From Rhodamnia argentea (Eukaryota > Streptophyta > Magnoliopsida > Myrtales > Myrtaceae): DNA of 64,000 nt. Position 1 is the first letter of the stretch. Each line of letters starts with the position of its first letter. Position numbers and translations under genes: made by a program. The notes under the pieces were generated by a model. The model ran no database searches and had not been told where the DNA came from. It saw nothing but the letters and a program-made list of their open reading frames with translations. This document shows, in pieces, positions 39,820 through 52,710 of the stretch. The stretch covers positions 24,868,934-24,932,933 of the forward strand of contig NC_063151.1 of the NCBI RefSeq assembly GCF_020921035.1, read 5' to 3'.

Positions 39820-40953
39820 GTTAAGCAGAAATAAAGGCTTGGCTGCTTGGGGACTCCTGTTGGAAAACAAAATCTCTCTGCACGTGTCTTGGTTTAATCA
39901 CGTGTTTACGCAAGCACAAAGACTGGTTTTTGGTCGGAGCATGCACAAAATTGGATGATCAATTAATAAAAAAACACACTTTGACCAAAAAACAAATTAA
40001 TAATAAAAACTTCGACCACAAAAAAAAATTAAAAACAGAAAAATCACTTTTTTTTTACTTTTATTCAATATTAATATCCTATATATTTGATAATCTAAAT
40101 TTCTTTGTTCATGATTTCTATCTTCACACTTAATGCCTAAGATATCTTTTCGCCCAATCCAAAGTGAAACTGAAAAATTATCAAAAATATTATAAACTTA
40201 TTATAATTGTGTCAATTCAGTCAAAAGTATTTTGCATTTGTGCCAATTCAGAAATCACCGATATAGATGCTATCCATGGATGTCGGCCATAAACAATTTT
40301 TAATAGTATATTAATATTTTTTTCTCAAATTTTTGTGTTTTCTGCTCTTTTCTTTTCCTTTAAAGGGCTGGCTTATTCCTTCATAAACGAAAGTGGGAAT
40401 ATTAGAATGTACTCTAATCCATACAATAGGGGGAAAAAAGGAGTCAATCATGCTTATTCCTTAAGAGAGAAACTTTTGAAGGTTTAACCATTAGCCATCA
40501 CTCTTGTTTTGGCCAACTCCCATTAGTCATTGCCCTCTGCACACAGAATGATAGTCAAATGAAGACTTCTTGGCTGTCCCCAGCCACAAGAAAATGACTT
40601 AGGACATCCCTCACTTTGTCAAAGTCGGTACGTTTATCATGACAAAAGAGAGGACCTTAGGAATGCGGACGATCAATGGAAGCGAGGATGATTCGAGAAT
40701 ATATATCCGCATGGAGCATCGCTCGAGACAGAGAGAGCGGTTTCAGAGCCGAACGTGCATGCAGTTACGAGGAGCAAGAAACAAAACGAACACAAGACGT
40801 TAAAAGTGCGCATAGAATGTCAGGCCGGGAAGACAAAAGAGCAGCACCCTTGTCCTCTCGATAAGTTTAAGGCGCCAAAAAAACTTCTTCGTTCATCAAA
40901 TAGCACATTCCTCCTGCAGGATAACCACACACAACAGGGCAAGAGCTTGCATA
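39820..40953. other. Divergent spacer between IPMDH and the membrane-protein gene
   Basis: Shared upstream region of two divergent genes. AT-rich at 39950-40350 and includes an isolated TIR-arm fragment. No convincing TATA box was fixed for either gene and no coding region is visible. Confidence 0.5.
40160..40300. mobile_element. Isolated TIR-arm fragment of the 48.8/55.1-kb element class
   Basis: GAAAAATTATCAAAAATATT, then TTATAATTGTGTCAATTCAGTC and GCATTTGTGCCAATTCAG, the same word order as the left arms at 48764 and 55062. No matching right arm is found downstream, so it is a truncated or very eroded element. Confidence 0.55.
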
Positions 40954-43900
40954 ATGTTTGCTTCTGTCGAATCTCACTCCCCTCTTCTTCTCCTCGCTGT
41001 TCTCCTCATCTGTTCGGTCTCCATTTCATTCTCTGACGGCGGTTCTCATCTCCACCACCCACAGACCGCACGCTCTCCGAGTAAACATTCTTTCTTTTCT
41101 GGTCCTCCCCTGTTTCGTTCTTGCAATTTTTAAACTTGATCTTCGATGAGCCTAGTGCGGATTTAAGCTGGACGTGTGATCACTCTTTCAGCACGGCAGT
41201 TCAACTTGTGGAGCGCCTCTTTCGATCATGTGTGGTTTTACATGGGCTTGATGGCCTCCTTCTTGTTGTTTTCTGTGTTATGACTGACATTATGTATGAC
41301 AAAACGACCATTTCTTTTCTGCTGAAGAAATCGCTGTTTTGGCAGAGTTTGATGTGGTTCGGTGGGAAGAGAGGAGGCTAGTTCTTGAAGGAAAGAATGA
41401 AGGTGGGGTACAGAATTCGACGCTGGTATTAGCTGAAAAGAGAACACGCAGGAGAGACCCTCTGGATGATTTCAGGCACTACAAGGGGGGTTGGAACATC
41501 AGCAGCAGACATTACTTATTTGTCAGTGCTATCGTTTAATTCCCTCTCTGTTCTGTTTGATCCTTCAATGAGTTTATGAAATTATAACCAGGAACATGTT
41601 CGTTTTATTTAGTATTTTTGATGACAAATATGCCTAGAGAGGGGGGTGCAGGGCTGGGTGACAAATATGTTCTTATTTGGGATGTTTGGTAGTTTTGCTG
41701 TGATGGCAGAGTTAGTTCTGTCCTATGATTCCTTATTGACTTACTAAAAAGAAGAAAAAAAAGAAAGAGCCATTCCACATTGGCTACATCTTCAGTGGCT
41801 GGATTTCAGATGGTGAACTTCCAATGTGTTCCATTTTTTTTTAGACAAATGGAGTTCCTTTTCACATTTCATCCGTACCTTTTGTTCTCATTACCCGGTT
41901 ATGCTGATGATGTTTCCATTGCAAGTCCATTTTTTTCATTGCCTACACTCTCAAGGGCAAGCTCTTGGTTTATGATTTATTTCAGTCAAATGGAAGAGTC
42001 GGTTCCCTAATCGCCAGCACTTTTTCCCTTGTTGATGGTCTCATTTATCTGCAGTAGAGAGCTCCATATACTTGCCGACAGATGTCAGTATTCATTTTGT
42101 GTTGTTTTATATAGCTGTAACTCTAAAAGTATTCTAATTACTTTCATTTAACAGTCTGTTGCATTTACTGCTGCTCCATTGTTTGTCATTGCCGCAATTT
42201 GGTTTCTGGGGTTTGGTCTATGCCTTTGCATCATATGTGTTCGCCACTACTGCTGCCACCGCCTCAAACAGTCTAATGGCAATTCAAAATCCAAATATGC
42301 TCTGTCTCTACTTGGACTATTCATTACAGCGGCTATGTAGGTTCCTCCCTTCTCTTTGTTATGTCAAAAACAAGTGATGTGAACCATGTGAATGATGTCT
42401 TATCTGTTCTTTCAAGTGTCGGAAGCATTGTCCTGTTCACCGGCCAGGAGAAGTTCCGTGGAAGCACAAGTAGCACGCTGAAATATGTGGTGAAGCAGGC
42501 TGATACTACGGTTGAAAAGCTTAATAACGTATCTGATTACCTTGCTGCCGCTAAGCGTGTTGGAGTGGATCAAGTAGCTTTACCACCGAATATCCAGCAC
42601 AACATTGACAAAGTAGAAACTAAGATTAATTCTTCAGCAACCACAATTGATAGAAAAGCAGACCAGAATTCAGATAAGATTCAGCATGTGTTGAATTCAG
42701 TGTGAGTGATTAATCAATGTTCTGTCCTGTACATCTTTTTCTATTTCAGCATTTGTACTGATTGATTGTTTCCACTTTCTGCAGAAGATTGGCTGTTATC
42801 ATAGTTGCAGCTATGATGCTCCTCTTGGCTTTGCTTGGCTTTGGTAAGACTATCTGTTCTCGCACTCAGGATCAACTGCATATATCCCTAGTGACTAATA
42901 GCGAAATTCCCTCACACGTTTGATTGTTACTCATGGCAGTTCTATTGGTTCTAGGAGTTCAGCCACTCGTGTCCTTGTGAGTGATTCAGCTGTTAATATG
43001 TCCTTACTTTTCAGGAAGTATTTTCCCTTTTATCCACTTTTTTTTCACCCAGAATGTGGACTTCTTGCAGATTGTCAACTTTGGGTTGGATCTTGGTCAC
43101 TGTTACATTCGTTTTATGCGGACTATTTCTCATTCTCCACAAGTAAGTGCAGGGGATCCCTTCGTGATCTGTCTGTTGTTGCCCCATAAGCCTTATGGTT
43201 TGTCTCTCAGTCTTCTGTTCTCTAAAATTTTCAGTGCAATGGGTGACACCTGTGTTGCCATGGAAGAATGGATCCAAAATCCCACAGCCCACACATCCAT
43301 GGATGATATCCTTCCCTGTATGGACAATGCTACTGCGCAAGAGACCTTGTTACAGACCAAAGATGTTACCTTCCAGTTGGTCCACGTAGTCAACAGATTC
43401 ATCGGCAATATCTCAAATCACAACTTTCCAGCAGGCAGTGGCCCTGTTTACTTCAACCAGTCTGGCCCATTAGTGCCGCTACTTTGTAATCCTTTCCACC
43501 ATGATAAAACTGATAGAAGCTGCGCCGATGGCGAGGTCAACTTTGACAGCGCTTCGCAGGTAAGCCAGAGAATCTGTACGCTAGCAATTACTAAAGCTGT
43601 TTCTTCATGGAGATGGGACAGCCTAGTCGAATCAAGTCCTGTGAAACTTATAGTAGTTATGATCTGCAATGTTTTCTCATACATATCGAGGAAAGAGAAG
43701 TTGAGGATAATTTTCATCAGACAACTTACCACGAACACTAGCGTGCTTAAGAGAAGAACTGTGTAATGTATCTATTCACTGATCAAGGCCATTAGATTTC
43801 ACTTCTCTTTTGGAAGCTTCTAAGGGTCGTGTATACATATTTGTCAAATGAGAAGGCCATGGATGATTTTCTAGTACAGAGTTTGCAGAGAGCTTTGCAA

Positions 43901-44315
43901 TTAACATAGCCGCAATATTCCGGTGCAGGAATGGAGGAAATACGTCTGTGAGGTGTCAGCAAATAATCTTTGCACTTCAGTGGGCCGCTTGACGCCCGTA
44001 TTCTACGACCAGATTACAGCCATTGTCAATGTAAGCTACGGCTTATATTACTACGGTCCATTCCTTGTTGACCTACAAGACTGCTCCTTCGCTCGAGAGG
44101 CCTTCCGTCAAGTCGAAAAGGATTACTGTCCTGGCCTGAGGCTCTATAGTGAGCGGATCTATGTCGGGTTGGCTTTGGTTTCTGCCTCAGTAATGCTTTC
44201 ATTGGTATTCTGGGTGGTTTATGCGAGAGAGAGGCGGAAACGCCCGGTCACCGAACAGTTCGTAGCTTTGACAGATCAAGATCAATCGTCGGGAGTAGAA
44301 AACGGTCGAGATTAA
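40954..44315 (+). CDS. Plant multi-pass transmembrane protein (At2g12400/At2g25270-type), nine exons
   Basis: Exons 40954-41080, 41346-41521, 42155-42336, 42417-42701, 42785-42843, 42940-42976, 43071-43142, 43235-43559 and 43929-44315: 1650 nt, 549 aa, all in phase. Residues 1-28 form a signal peptide (LLLLAVLLICSVSISFS). After a charged domain with RRDPLDDFRHYKGGWNIS come hydrophobic spans near 103-125, 152-170, 257-312 (two or three) and 493-515 (VGLALVSASVMLSLVFWVVY), separated by a large Cys-containing extracytosolic loop with NxS/T sites (NNVS, NATA, NQSG, NVSY). The biochemical role is unknown to me; the family is plant-wide and annotated only as transmembrane or membrane-fusion-like. 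Exon 2 could instead begin after the AAG at about 41326 (same frame, slightly longer). The gene was tandemly duplicated with the following DUF247 gene, and the second copy has decayed (49.7-51.3 kb). Confidence 0.88.
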
Positions 44316-45683
44316 CTGCGCCAATGAATCGCGCAAATTCTCACTTCATTCTATCTCTTGTCTACTGTGGAAAAAGATTCTCAACCCATCACGTAAGGTA
44401 TTGGAAAAAAATCAGCATTTGCGAAAGACGTGAGAGAATATAGGTCTGGTCCCGAAGGTGTGAGCTCGGTCACATTCATCTTTCTTCAAAGATTCTTTTC
44501 CAACATGTTGGAACGTCATTTTCCTCTGCATCAGGGACTCTTGCCCTTGAAATTTCTTTCCAGAGAGTAGGAAAATAATTTACGCTTAAACATGGCGCAC
44601 CGGCATCATTTACAACTTGAGTCGTCCCGAGTTGTCAAAGCTAGTTACATGTTCTTCCCTTAGATCGGAATATAACAACCATCCATCCATCCCTCCCTCG
44701 GTCTCTCGCTATAAGCCCGCGATATTTGCATCTCTGGCAGAATTCTGTTCTTTCCTTCTCTCCTATTTACACATTCGAGTTTGTTCCGATGTACTTGGGG
44801 AAACAACATGCGATGACGACATCTATATAATGACGACCCTACATGAGGAAATTAGCTAAGCTCGTGCTAAAGCATAAGCAATTAGCAAAGCTGTGAGACC
44901 AGAAAAATAGTGCGGAAGAGATGGAAACTGTACATGGGCGGTGGTCGACTGAGGATTACATGTCCCTGCAGTTTCACCTTGCAATCGTGCAACAGGCAAA
45001 TTTTCCTGGTCTGTATGTACGGCTTTGAAATTCAGTAAGATGAAAGGAGAGACGCAGACGGCATTGCCACGACTCTTGGTTCCACAGCGAAGGTTGACTA
45101 TGACCACCATATGTTGTCTTTTTTTGCCAAGGTTCCCATATTTTCCCCCCTACCACCTTTGGTTTTTTCGTTAGCTGTGCGACAGAGAAAGGCTGCTGAC
45201 CTTTCTTTACCGTCTCAAGGATCACGTTGAACTCATGAAAAACTTAGTTCCCGGAAGCCAACGCGGCGAGTGACTATCGGACGCACGCTAGGGCTGGACC
45301 TTGCAGGTTAGCGACATGATTGTCCCTTGTAGTTGCATGCCAAACTACATAGGAACGCATTTCACATGCGCCTTGAAAATTCCATTTATTCCAAAATCTA
45401 CGGGAAAAATCGAGAAAAGAACGGATTCATTTTATTAGATCAAGTCAATCACATGTTGAGAAATACCTTGACTACTACATTCAATTAAAAAAAAATACAA
45501 GCTTCCAACGCGTTTATTTTTAAAATGTGATTGGTTTGGTTTAACACATCGTTTCTGAAATGAATCTATAGGATTTTATTTATGGAAAATTAGTGATTGT
45601 GAAAAATGAAACCTAAGGAGCGGTTTCGACGAACTTGTCCACATGGATGACTTGGACAAGATAGAAAGAACATAGCTTGCAGC
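44316..45683. other. Spacer between membrane-protein and DUF247 genes
   Basis: 3' flank of the membrane-protein gene followed by the DUF247 promoter region. Nearly all of it is matched in 51340-52700, so it was part of the duplication. No additional gene is supported. Confidence 0.6.
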
Positions 45684-45691
45684 TATAAATA
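45684..45691 (+). promoter_or_regulatory. TATA box of the first DUF247 gene
   Basis: TATAAATA in GCAGCTATAAATAGAAATG, 132 bp upstream of the ATG. The paralogous position in the second gene reads CTATAGGGAG. Confidence 0.65.
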
Positions 45692-45815
45692 GAAATGAAT
45701 TGCAACCTTGAGAAACGCACTTCTCCACATAAAAGCATCTATTAAGAGAACTCGTTCACTGTACTAGACTCTCCCCAGAAAAGTTTCTTTGAACGGATTA
45801 AGCAGCTAAGCCAAC

Positions 45816-47507
45816 ATGGCTTCCTTTGTCCAAACCGACTCCTCGATGCCGAAAGTGGGCGAGATCTTTGACGAGAACCGGTGGGTGATCCAAATCCGCC
45901 GGGCGCTCGAGGAAGAGCTCGAAGACGAAACCGAGGTGCCGGTCTCCATTTTCAGTGTCCCGAAAGTACTAAAGTCTAGCGACCCGGATTTGTACACCCC
46001 GCAACAAGTGGCGATCGGTCCATACTACCATTGGTGCCCGGAGATGTACGAGATGGAGAGCTACAAGCTCGCGGCGGCGAAAAGATTTCAGAAGCAACTC
46101 CAAAGGATCGAGTTCAAGAATTTGGTGGAGGAACTGGTAAAGCTTGAGTCGAGGGTCCGAGCCTGCTATCACAAGTACCTGGACTTCAATGGCGAGACGC
46201 TGGCATGGATGATGGCCATCGACGCGTCGTTCTTGCTCGAGTTCCTCCAAGTCTACGCGATCAAAGAAGGTAAGATGCTCTCCAGGGTCTCGTCGAGGAT
46301 GTCGCATTTGGTCGATCATGCAGGAAGGAAGTCTGCACACAATGCCATCCTTAGGGACATAGTCATGCTAGAAAATCAAATCCCCCTTTTCATATTGAGG
46401 AAGATGTTGGAATTCCAATTCGCGTCCCTCGACGAAGCCGACAACATGTTGCTTGCGCTGCTAATGGGGTTTTACAAGGAAGTCTCACTTTTCAAACTGA
46501 TGGAGTCATTGCCCAAGATACAAGTTTCAGCCTGTGCCCACTTGCTAGACTTCTTGTATGACACCATGGTACCCAAGGTGGAGGAACAACCCGAGATCGT
46601 CGAGGATGAAGGTAACAGCGAGGACAAGAAAGAAAAGGGAATATCGCCTTTGGCCTCGTCTAGCAGCGGCTCGAAGTACATCAAGCAACTTTGCGATATA
46701 ATCTGGAGTTCGCTCTTCAAGTTGAGCAAGGGCACCATTGAAATTGTCAAGAGGCTGATTCTTGCAAGCCCAGTGAAGGCACTATTGAAATTGCCATTGA
46801 CTATTCTCTCTAAACTCCCATTTTTCTCAGTCTTGGCACAGCCTATTGAGTCCTTAGTGTCATCCCAAGTAAAAGAAGAGGGCCAGTCAGAAAATGAAAA
46901 CGGCAATCCTCACAAGCCACCTTCGGTTGAGGAGATCGCAATCCCCTCAGTCTCTGATCTATCGAAGGTAGGAGTCCGTTTCCTGGCCACCAAGGGCAAC
47001 CTCGCTAGCATCAGTTTCGACGCCAAGATTGCTACGCTTTACTTGCCTGCCATAAGTCTGGACGTGCACTCGGAGGCGTTCATGAGGAACCTAGTCGCTT
47101 ACGAGGCGTGCAACGCGTCAGGCCCATTGGTTTTCACGCGCTACACCGAACTCATGAACGGCATCATAGACTCGGATGAGGACGTGAAGCTGTTGAGAGA
47201 GAGAGGGGTCATTTCGAACCGGCTGAAGAGCGACGGGGAGGCCGCGAAGCTGTGGAACGGGATGAGCAAGTCGATCCGGTTGACAAAAGTGCCGTTCCTG
47301 GACAAGGCGATCGAGGACGTGAACGAGTACTACAACGGGAGATGGAAGGTCAAGCTCGGCAAGTTCTTGAAGCAGTACGTGCTCGGCTCATGGCAATTCC
47401 TGGCGGTGCTGGCTGGGATCGGGCTCTTGCTGCTATTGACATTACATGCCTTCTGCTCGGTCTATAGCTGTTCTCGCGCATTTCATATCAAAACCCCAAG
47501 CATATGA
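45816..47507 (+). CDS. DUF247 (UPF0481-type) membrane-anchored protein, copy 1
   Basis: Intronless, 563 aa. The DUF247 signature runs from about residue 40 to 540: VSIFSVPKVL, YTPQQVAIGPY, an ARK-rich helix, DASFLLEFLQVYA, RDIVMLENQIPLFILRKML, FLATKG and AYEACNASGPLVFTRYTELM, ending in the typical C-terminal membrane anchor (528-550, FLAVLAGIGLLLLLTLHAFC). A Ser-rich acidic/Lys linker at about 255-290 is variable between copies. The family's biochemistry is unknown; DUF247 genes sit at the S and Z self-incompatibility loci of ryegrass and elsewhere are multi-copy and fast-evolving. The ATG after AGCCAAC is shared by both copies. Full length and undamaged. Confidence 0.95.
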   Translation: MASFVQTDSSMPKVGEIFDENRWVIQIRRALEEELEDETEVPVSIFSVPKVLKSSDPDLYTPQQVAIGPYYHWCPEMYEMESYKLAAAKRFQKQLQRIEFKNLVEELVKLESRVRACYHKYLDFNGETLAWMMAIDASFLLEFLQVYAIKEGKMLSRVSSRMSHLVDHAGRKSAHNAILRDIVMLENQIPLFILRKMLEFQFASLDEADNMLLALLMGFYKEVSLFKLMESLPKIQVSACAHLLDFLYDTMVPKVEEQPEIVEDEGNSEDKKEKGISPLASSSSGSKYIKQLCDIIWSSLFKLSKGTIEIVKRLILASPVKALLKLPLTILSKLPFFSVLAQPIESLVSSQVKEEGQSENENGNPHKPPSVEEIAIPSVSDLSKVGVRFLATKGNLASISFDAKIATLYLPAISLDVHSEAFMRNLVAYEACNASGPLVFTRYTELMNGIIDSDEDVKLLRERGVISNRLKSDGEAAKLWNGMSKSIRLTKVPFLDKAIEDVNEYYNGRWKVKLGKFLKQYVLGSWQFLAVLAGIGLLLLLTLHAFCSVYSCSRAFHIKTPSI

Positions 47508-47745
47508 TCATCCAATTATTTTTCTCTGTAGATTCGCCAACTACTCGTTGCCCGTACGAATGGATGAAACTCGTGCGATTATATTATTTCAGTTTTCAGT
47601 CAAACTACGTATCTTAATTGTGGTCAGAGGGTATTTAAGTGCTGGATTAGTCACATTTAATTACAGACTGAAGAATTGTCGACTTATGTGAAAGTACGAA
47701 ACCTTCTGTTACGTTCAAGGAGGTTTATGTATTCTGTCGTTAGTA

Positions 47746-49734
47746 ATTAGTCACTTTCCTAGGTCATGTCTCTAACAATTACTTTCAAACATCGTGAACA
47801 ACACGTAACTCCATGTCTCTAGACTTTGGGCCAGATGCAGGCCATTTGCCCAGGGGGTTCAATAGCATAACAACGTTTGGTAAATTCTGAATTGCGTGCC
47901 TTTTATGGTTGTCACATCTTAGGCATAAATGAAAATATTTGCAGTTGGTGCTCCTGGAGTTCTGAGCAGAACTATAGAAACGTAGGAAGATATTTATAAA
48001 TTCTGAATTATTCCTTGGTTCAACCTCATGGAATTGTACTTGGGAAAATGCAAATACTTTTAGGCTAAATGAGACTTTGAAATGCAAATAGTATTTGGCA
48101 AAGTATAGTTTAAAAATATATTGAAAAGCAACTTTGACGTAAATGCCGTTTGATAAAAATAAAGACTTTTACTAACTAAAAAAAAAAATTAAACTATTTG
48201 CACCAGCAGTGATCGGTTTTGGCCTCCGACAACCGGATCTAGCCTCCGGCCAAGCCTTGCCTAGGGTTGCGAGACCCCGGACTATGCAACCTAGGCCTCG
48301 CCTCCGTCGTGTGAACCCAAGCAATGCCACTTAGGTCACACGACCTCGTGCTACCTTGCCTGGGTTGCCCGACCACAAGCGGCGTGACTCGGGCGAGACG
48401 GGCGATCGCTCACGAAGCCTTCACCGGCGATGAAGTCCTTTGCTAACAAAATTAGGGTTTTCGTGGATATCTTCGGAATTATGAAAGATGAGCGAGGGCG
48501 GAAGAAAAAAATTACAGTTGTATTTCGAAAATGCAACTTTCTAAAATACCTGCAGAGCTATTTTGGGTTAAAGGCCTTAGGCCTTTGAAAACCAAACGCA
48601 AAATTGTATTTGGCCAAGGGACTTTTTAGCCCCAAAGCCCCTTCAAAATATTGAACCGAACAAGCCCAAAGTTTCACAATTGGTTAAAGGGTTATTTGAA
48701 GCGAGTCCTAGAACCAAACATGCCCAAAATTATGTAATCTTCTTGTCATATCACATAATTTTGGAGAAAATTACCCAAAAAAATCATCAAAAATATTGCA
48801 ATTATACCAATCCAATCCTAAATTTTTTTTGTCAATTCAATCTTAAATATTTGGTATTGATGTCAATTCAATCCTAAACATTTTGTATTTGTGTCAATTC
48901 AGTCCATCAAGCCAATTTTAGCCGTAAATTGTTGACGTGGCTCTGGCGGCGCCGACGTGGCAAATTTTATAATATTTTCATATTTTTTGAATTTTTTTTT
49001 TTCTTTTCTTTTTCTTCCGACGATCGGCTCGAGGTTGAAGAAGATAGGGAAATAAAGAAAAAGAAAAGATGAATAAAAAATTTAAATACTACTAAAAATT
49101 GTCACATAACCGACCAACAGTCCCCTTCCACTACCATTTATTGTGAGTGCATAGCAAGATTTCGATACCTCGACTGCGGAAGATCACCAAGAAGGAGCTC
49201 AAGGCTGAGCCCATCAATATATCCAGTTGGACACATATTCACTCAAAAACTTAAACCATTAAGTTATGGATCAATTTGAATATATTAATCGCTCCACACC
49301 ACACCAATTCTTGATTGTATGACTTTCTAACACAACTCACGTATGCATCTTAACAAGATGGATTGAATTAGCACAAATATAACAAGTTTAGGATTTTTTT
49401 TGGTAATTCTCATCATAATTTTGACATGGGCAGGTTGTAGGGTCGAAGTCAAGTTTAGCAAAAATTCTACTGGGGTCGAGAGCTTAAACTTTGCTTGGCG
49501 AGATAAACTTTTTGACGGTATAATGTTCAACAAAATGAAAAACAAAAGTTCAATGGGAGCACTGCTCAACAAAGCTTAGCGTTGTTCATTACTTGGATCA
49601 ATAAAAACTAGTGAAGATATGTTCTCCCTATAATCAAGTTCAAATGATCTCATATTTGAGTCACTCGTTTAAGTTTTATTCTTTTCCGATTTATAAAGTT
49701 AATGGATAGGCAAAAAAAAAAAAAAAAGTCCTGA
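47746..49734. other. Spacer between the two tandem blocks
   Basis: Not part of either duplicated block. Includes a GC-rich stretch with repeated GCCTCCG/GGCCTAG-type words (48220-48420), inverted GGCCTTAGGCCTTTG words at about 48575, and the TIR element at 48764-49413. No gene recognised. Confidence 0.55.
48764..49413. mobile_element. Non-autonomous TIR element, 650 bp, with 10-bp target duplication
   Basis: Flanked on both sides by CATAATTTTG (48754-48763 and 49414-49423). The left end GAGAAAATTACCCAAAAAAA is matched by the reverse complement of the right end TTTTTTTTGGTAATTCTCAT; next inside are ATTGCAATTATACCAATCC and the inverted GGATTGAATTAGCACAAAT. The interior carries GGCGGCGCCGACGTGGC and a fragment of a dispersed repeat. 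No transposase frame. A duplication of 9-10 bp with long termini points to a Mutator-like (MULE) family. Confidence 0.8.
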
Positions 49735-51340
49735 ATTCAGATAAGATTCAACATGTGTTGAATTCAGTTTTAGTGTTAATTTAAGATGTTCACATGATTG
49801 AGCATTTGTACTGATCGATTGTTTCCACTTTCTGTAGAAGATTGGCTCTTCTCAAATTGGGTAGAAAAAGTCGTGCCTTCGTTGTTGAAGCAAACATATA
49901 TTTATAGACCATATGTGAGTAGTAATACGTAATGATTGGATGGTGAAAAGTGATTGGACTGCCATGATTGGATATTAAGTGAACACTAATATGTCTGTCA
50001 TGATTAGTCATTGAGTGAACAGTAATTGAATAATAGTTTGTCTATCATTGCTAGTGTCTGGTAGGTAATCTTCTTTTGGTGATTTTATTCTTCTTCATCA
50101 AACATTTTGATTCAGCAACAGTCTATCTTATATTACACATGGCTCCCCCTATTGTTACGCTGAATTTACATGCTAGAGTTGGCTTGAACACTAGCGATTT
50201 TTACTTTCTAACTCTTCTTCTTCTTCTCTGAAATGTTCAGTGCAATGGCTGACACCCGTGTTGCCAAGGACTATGGAGGAGTGGATCCAGGCTCCCACAG
50301 CCCACACATCCATGGATGATATCCTTCCCTGTGTGGACAATGCAACTGCCCAAGAGACCTTTTGTTACAGACAAAGATGTTACCATCCAGTTGGTCCCGT
50401 GTAATCAACAGATTCATTGGCAACAGCTCGAACCACACAACTTTCCAGCAGGAGGTGGCCTCCTTCTTACTACAACCAGTCTGGTCCGTTAGCGCCACTC
50501 CTTCCCATCATGATAAAACCAACAGAAGTCGTGCCGATGGTGAGGTCAAATTTCGCCTTTGCGTCGCAGGTAAGTTGGAGAATCTGTACATTAGCAATTA
50601 TCAGAGCTGTTTCTTCATGGAGATGGGACATTCTGGTTGAATCAAGTCCTGTGAAACTTAAGAGTAGTCATGATCTGCAGTGTCTTCTCACACACATCAA
50701 GGAAAGAGAAATTGATGATGAATTGATGATTTGCGTCACCCAATTTCCACCAATACTATCGTGCTTTAGAGAACTATAATGAAACTCTTCACTGATAGAG
50801 GCCAATAGATTTCACTTCTCTCTCTTAACTTTCTAATACGTACATAATTGGCAAATGAGAAGGCAATGGATGATTTTATGATACAGAGTTAGCAATTAAA
50901 ATGGCCAACATTAATCTGGTGCAGGAATGTTGGAAAATTGGAAATTCGTCTGTGAGTTCTCAGCAAATGATATTTGCACTTCAGCGGGCGGCTTGACACC
51001 CGCGTTCTAAGATCAGATGACGGCCGGCTTACATCACTACGGCCCTTTCCTTGCTGACCTACAAGACTGCTCTTTCATTCGAGAGGCCTTCCGCCAAGTC
51101 GATAAGGATCGCTACCGAAGCCTGAGGCTTCATAATAAGTGGATCTATGTCGGATTGGCTTTGGTTTCTGTTCCGGTAATGCTTTCAACGGTGTTCTGGG
51201 TGCTTTATGCTAGAGAGGCAGAAACGCCTGGTCACCGGACAGTTCACAGGTTTGACAGATCAAGAACATTGGGGAGTAGAGAAAGGTTGAGATTAACTGC
51301 GCCAATGATCGTGAAGGTTTTGGAAAAATCAACGTAAGTG
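49735..51340 (+). pseudogene. Decayed second copy of the transmembrane-protein gene
   Basis: The exon 4 end (49740-49770) and the start of exon 5 (AAGATTGGCT at 49838) are followed by about 370 bp of unrelated sequence where the rest of exon 5 and exons 6 and 7 should be. Exon 8 resumes at 50241 (TGCAATGGCTGACACC) with a 6-bp insertion and several frameshifts. Exon 9 begins at about 50925 and keeps GPFLADLQDCSF, REAFRQVDKD and the last membrane span (GLALVSVPVMLSTVFWVLYA) but has an in-frame TAA at about 51008 and a frameshifted C-terminus. It has lost the 5' half altogether. Not a functional gene. Confidence 0.9.
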
Positions 51341-52710
51341 ATAAACATGCGAGAGAATATAGGTCTGGTCCCGACATTGTCATCTTGTGACCATGAAAGT
51401 GACCTCCAGTTGCTTTCATTTTTCTTCGTAGATTCTTATCCAAACATTTTGAACGCGGTCTCCTCTTCATCAGGGACTCTTGCCCTTTGAAATTTCTTTC
51501 CAGAGAGCAGGAATTTATGCTTAGACGTAGTTCATTCACTTAGCCTCCAGAGCTTATGCTTCAATATGGCACACCAGCACCATTTACGATTATCAGCAAT
51601 CAATCCCTCGGTTTCTCTCTATAATCACATGATATGTGTACTAAAGTTCAATACTACACTGACCATATATAAGAAAACAAGAAAGCGCTAGGTAAGGTCG
51701 TGCCGTGCCAATTCAATGACATCTAGAGAAAGCAACAAAGACTCGAAACCCTAAAAACAGCCTTTCGTAGAAATTTCCCCTACCGACCACAACAATATCG
51801 ATCGCACACAATCTTGTGGCCCTATAAGAAAGAGAACATTACATTTTCCTGAAGTGTCTTTGCCGAGACTATAATACAGCATCAGGGGACACGAGCAAAT
51901 AGCAATCTGTGATACCAGAAAGGCAGAAAACAGAGCAGATCAAATGGAACTGCCATGGGCTCTCTTAGACACAAGTTGTCCTGAAAATCCGAACTGTTAC
52001 ATAGGGGGCGGTCAACTGAGGCTTGCAACTTCACCTTGCAATCATGTAGATGGCCATCTTAGTTTGCAACAGCTTTGAATCTCCATAAGATAAAGAAAGA
52101 GACAGCATTGGGCCGACTCATTTTATGTTGTTTTTCTGTTCAAAGAGCACACATTTTCCCTATCACCTTTTTTTTTTTTCCGAGATGTCTGTGACGGAGA
52201 CAAAGCTGCTGACCTTTTTTGAAAGACCTCGTGGAGCATGCTAAACTTATGCAAACCTAACAGCGGTGAGAAAACTAATGCTAGCCAACGAAACGAAATG
52301 ACTATGAAATGCAAGCAAGGGGTGGACCTTGCAGGTCAGCTACATGATTGTCCCTTGTAAGCTAAACTATAAGGGAAGGCATTTCACATGTGCCATAAAT
52401 AAATAAATAAATAAAAGATCCACTCAAACCAAGATTTATAGGAAAATTCGATATACAACGGATTCCTTCTACTAGATCAGGTCAATTACATGTCGAGAAA
52501 CAATGCGAACACTACATCCGACGAAAAAATACAAGTTCCCACATATCCATCTTAAAGTGTAATTGGTTCTGTTCGTCACATCATCAACGCAATGGATCTA
52601 TCTATTTTTTTCTGTTTTGTAAACTTAAAATTAAAGATGTGAAAAACGAAACCTACCTAAGCTTGTCCACATGGTTGACCTGGACTGGATCCAAAAAACA
52701 TAGTTTGTAG

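Larger units (their letters stand above)
42660..47745 (+). repeat. Tandem block 1: 3' part of membrane-protein gene plus DUF247 gene
   Basis: Homologous in order and orientation to block 2 (49735-55745). Similarity starts at exon 4 of the membrane-protein gene (CAGATAAGATTCA) and runs through its 3' UTR (GAGAGAATATAGGTCTGGTC in both), the intergenic part, the DUF247 gene and its 3' flank (GACTCGTGCGATTAT in block 2, AACTCGTGCGATTAT here). Confidence 0.9.
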
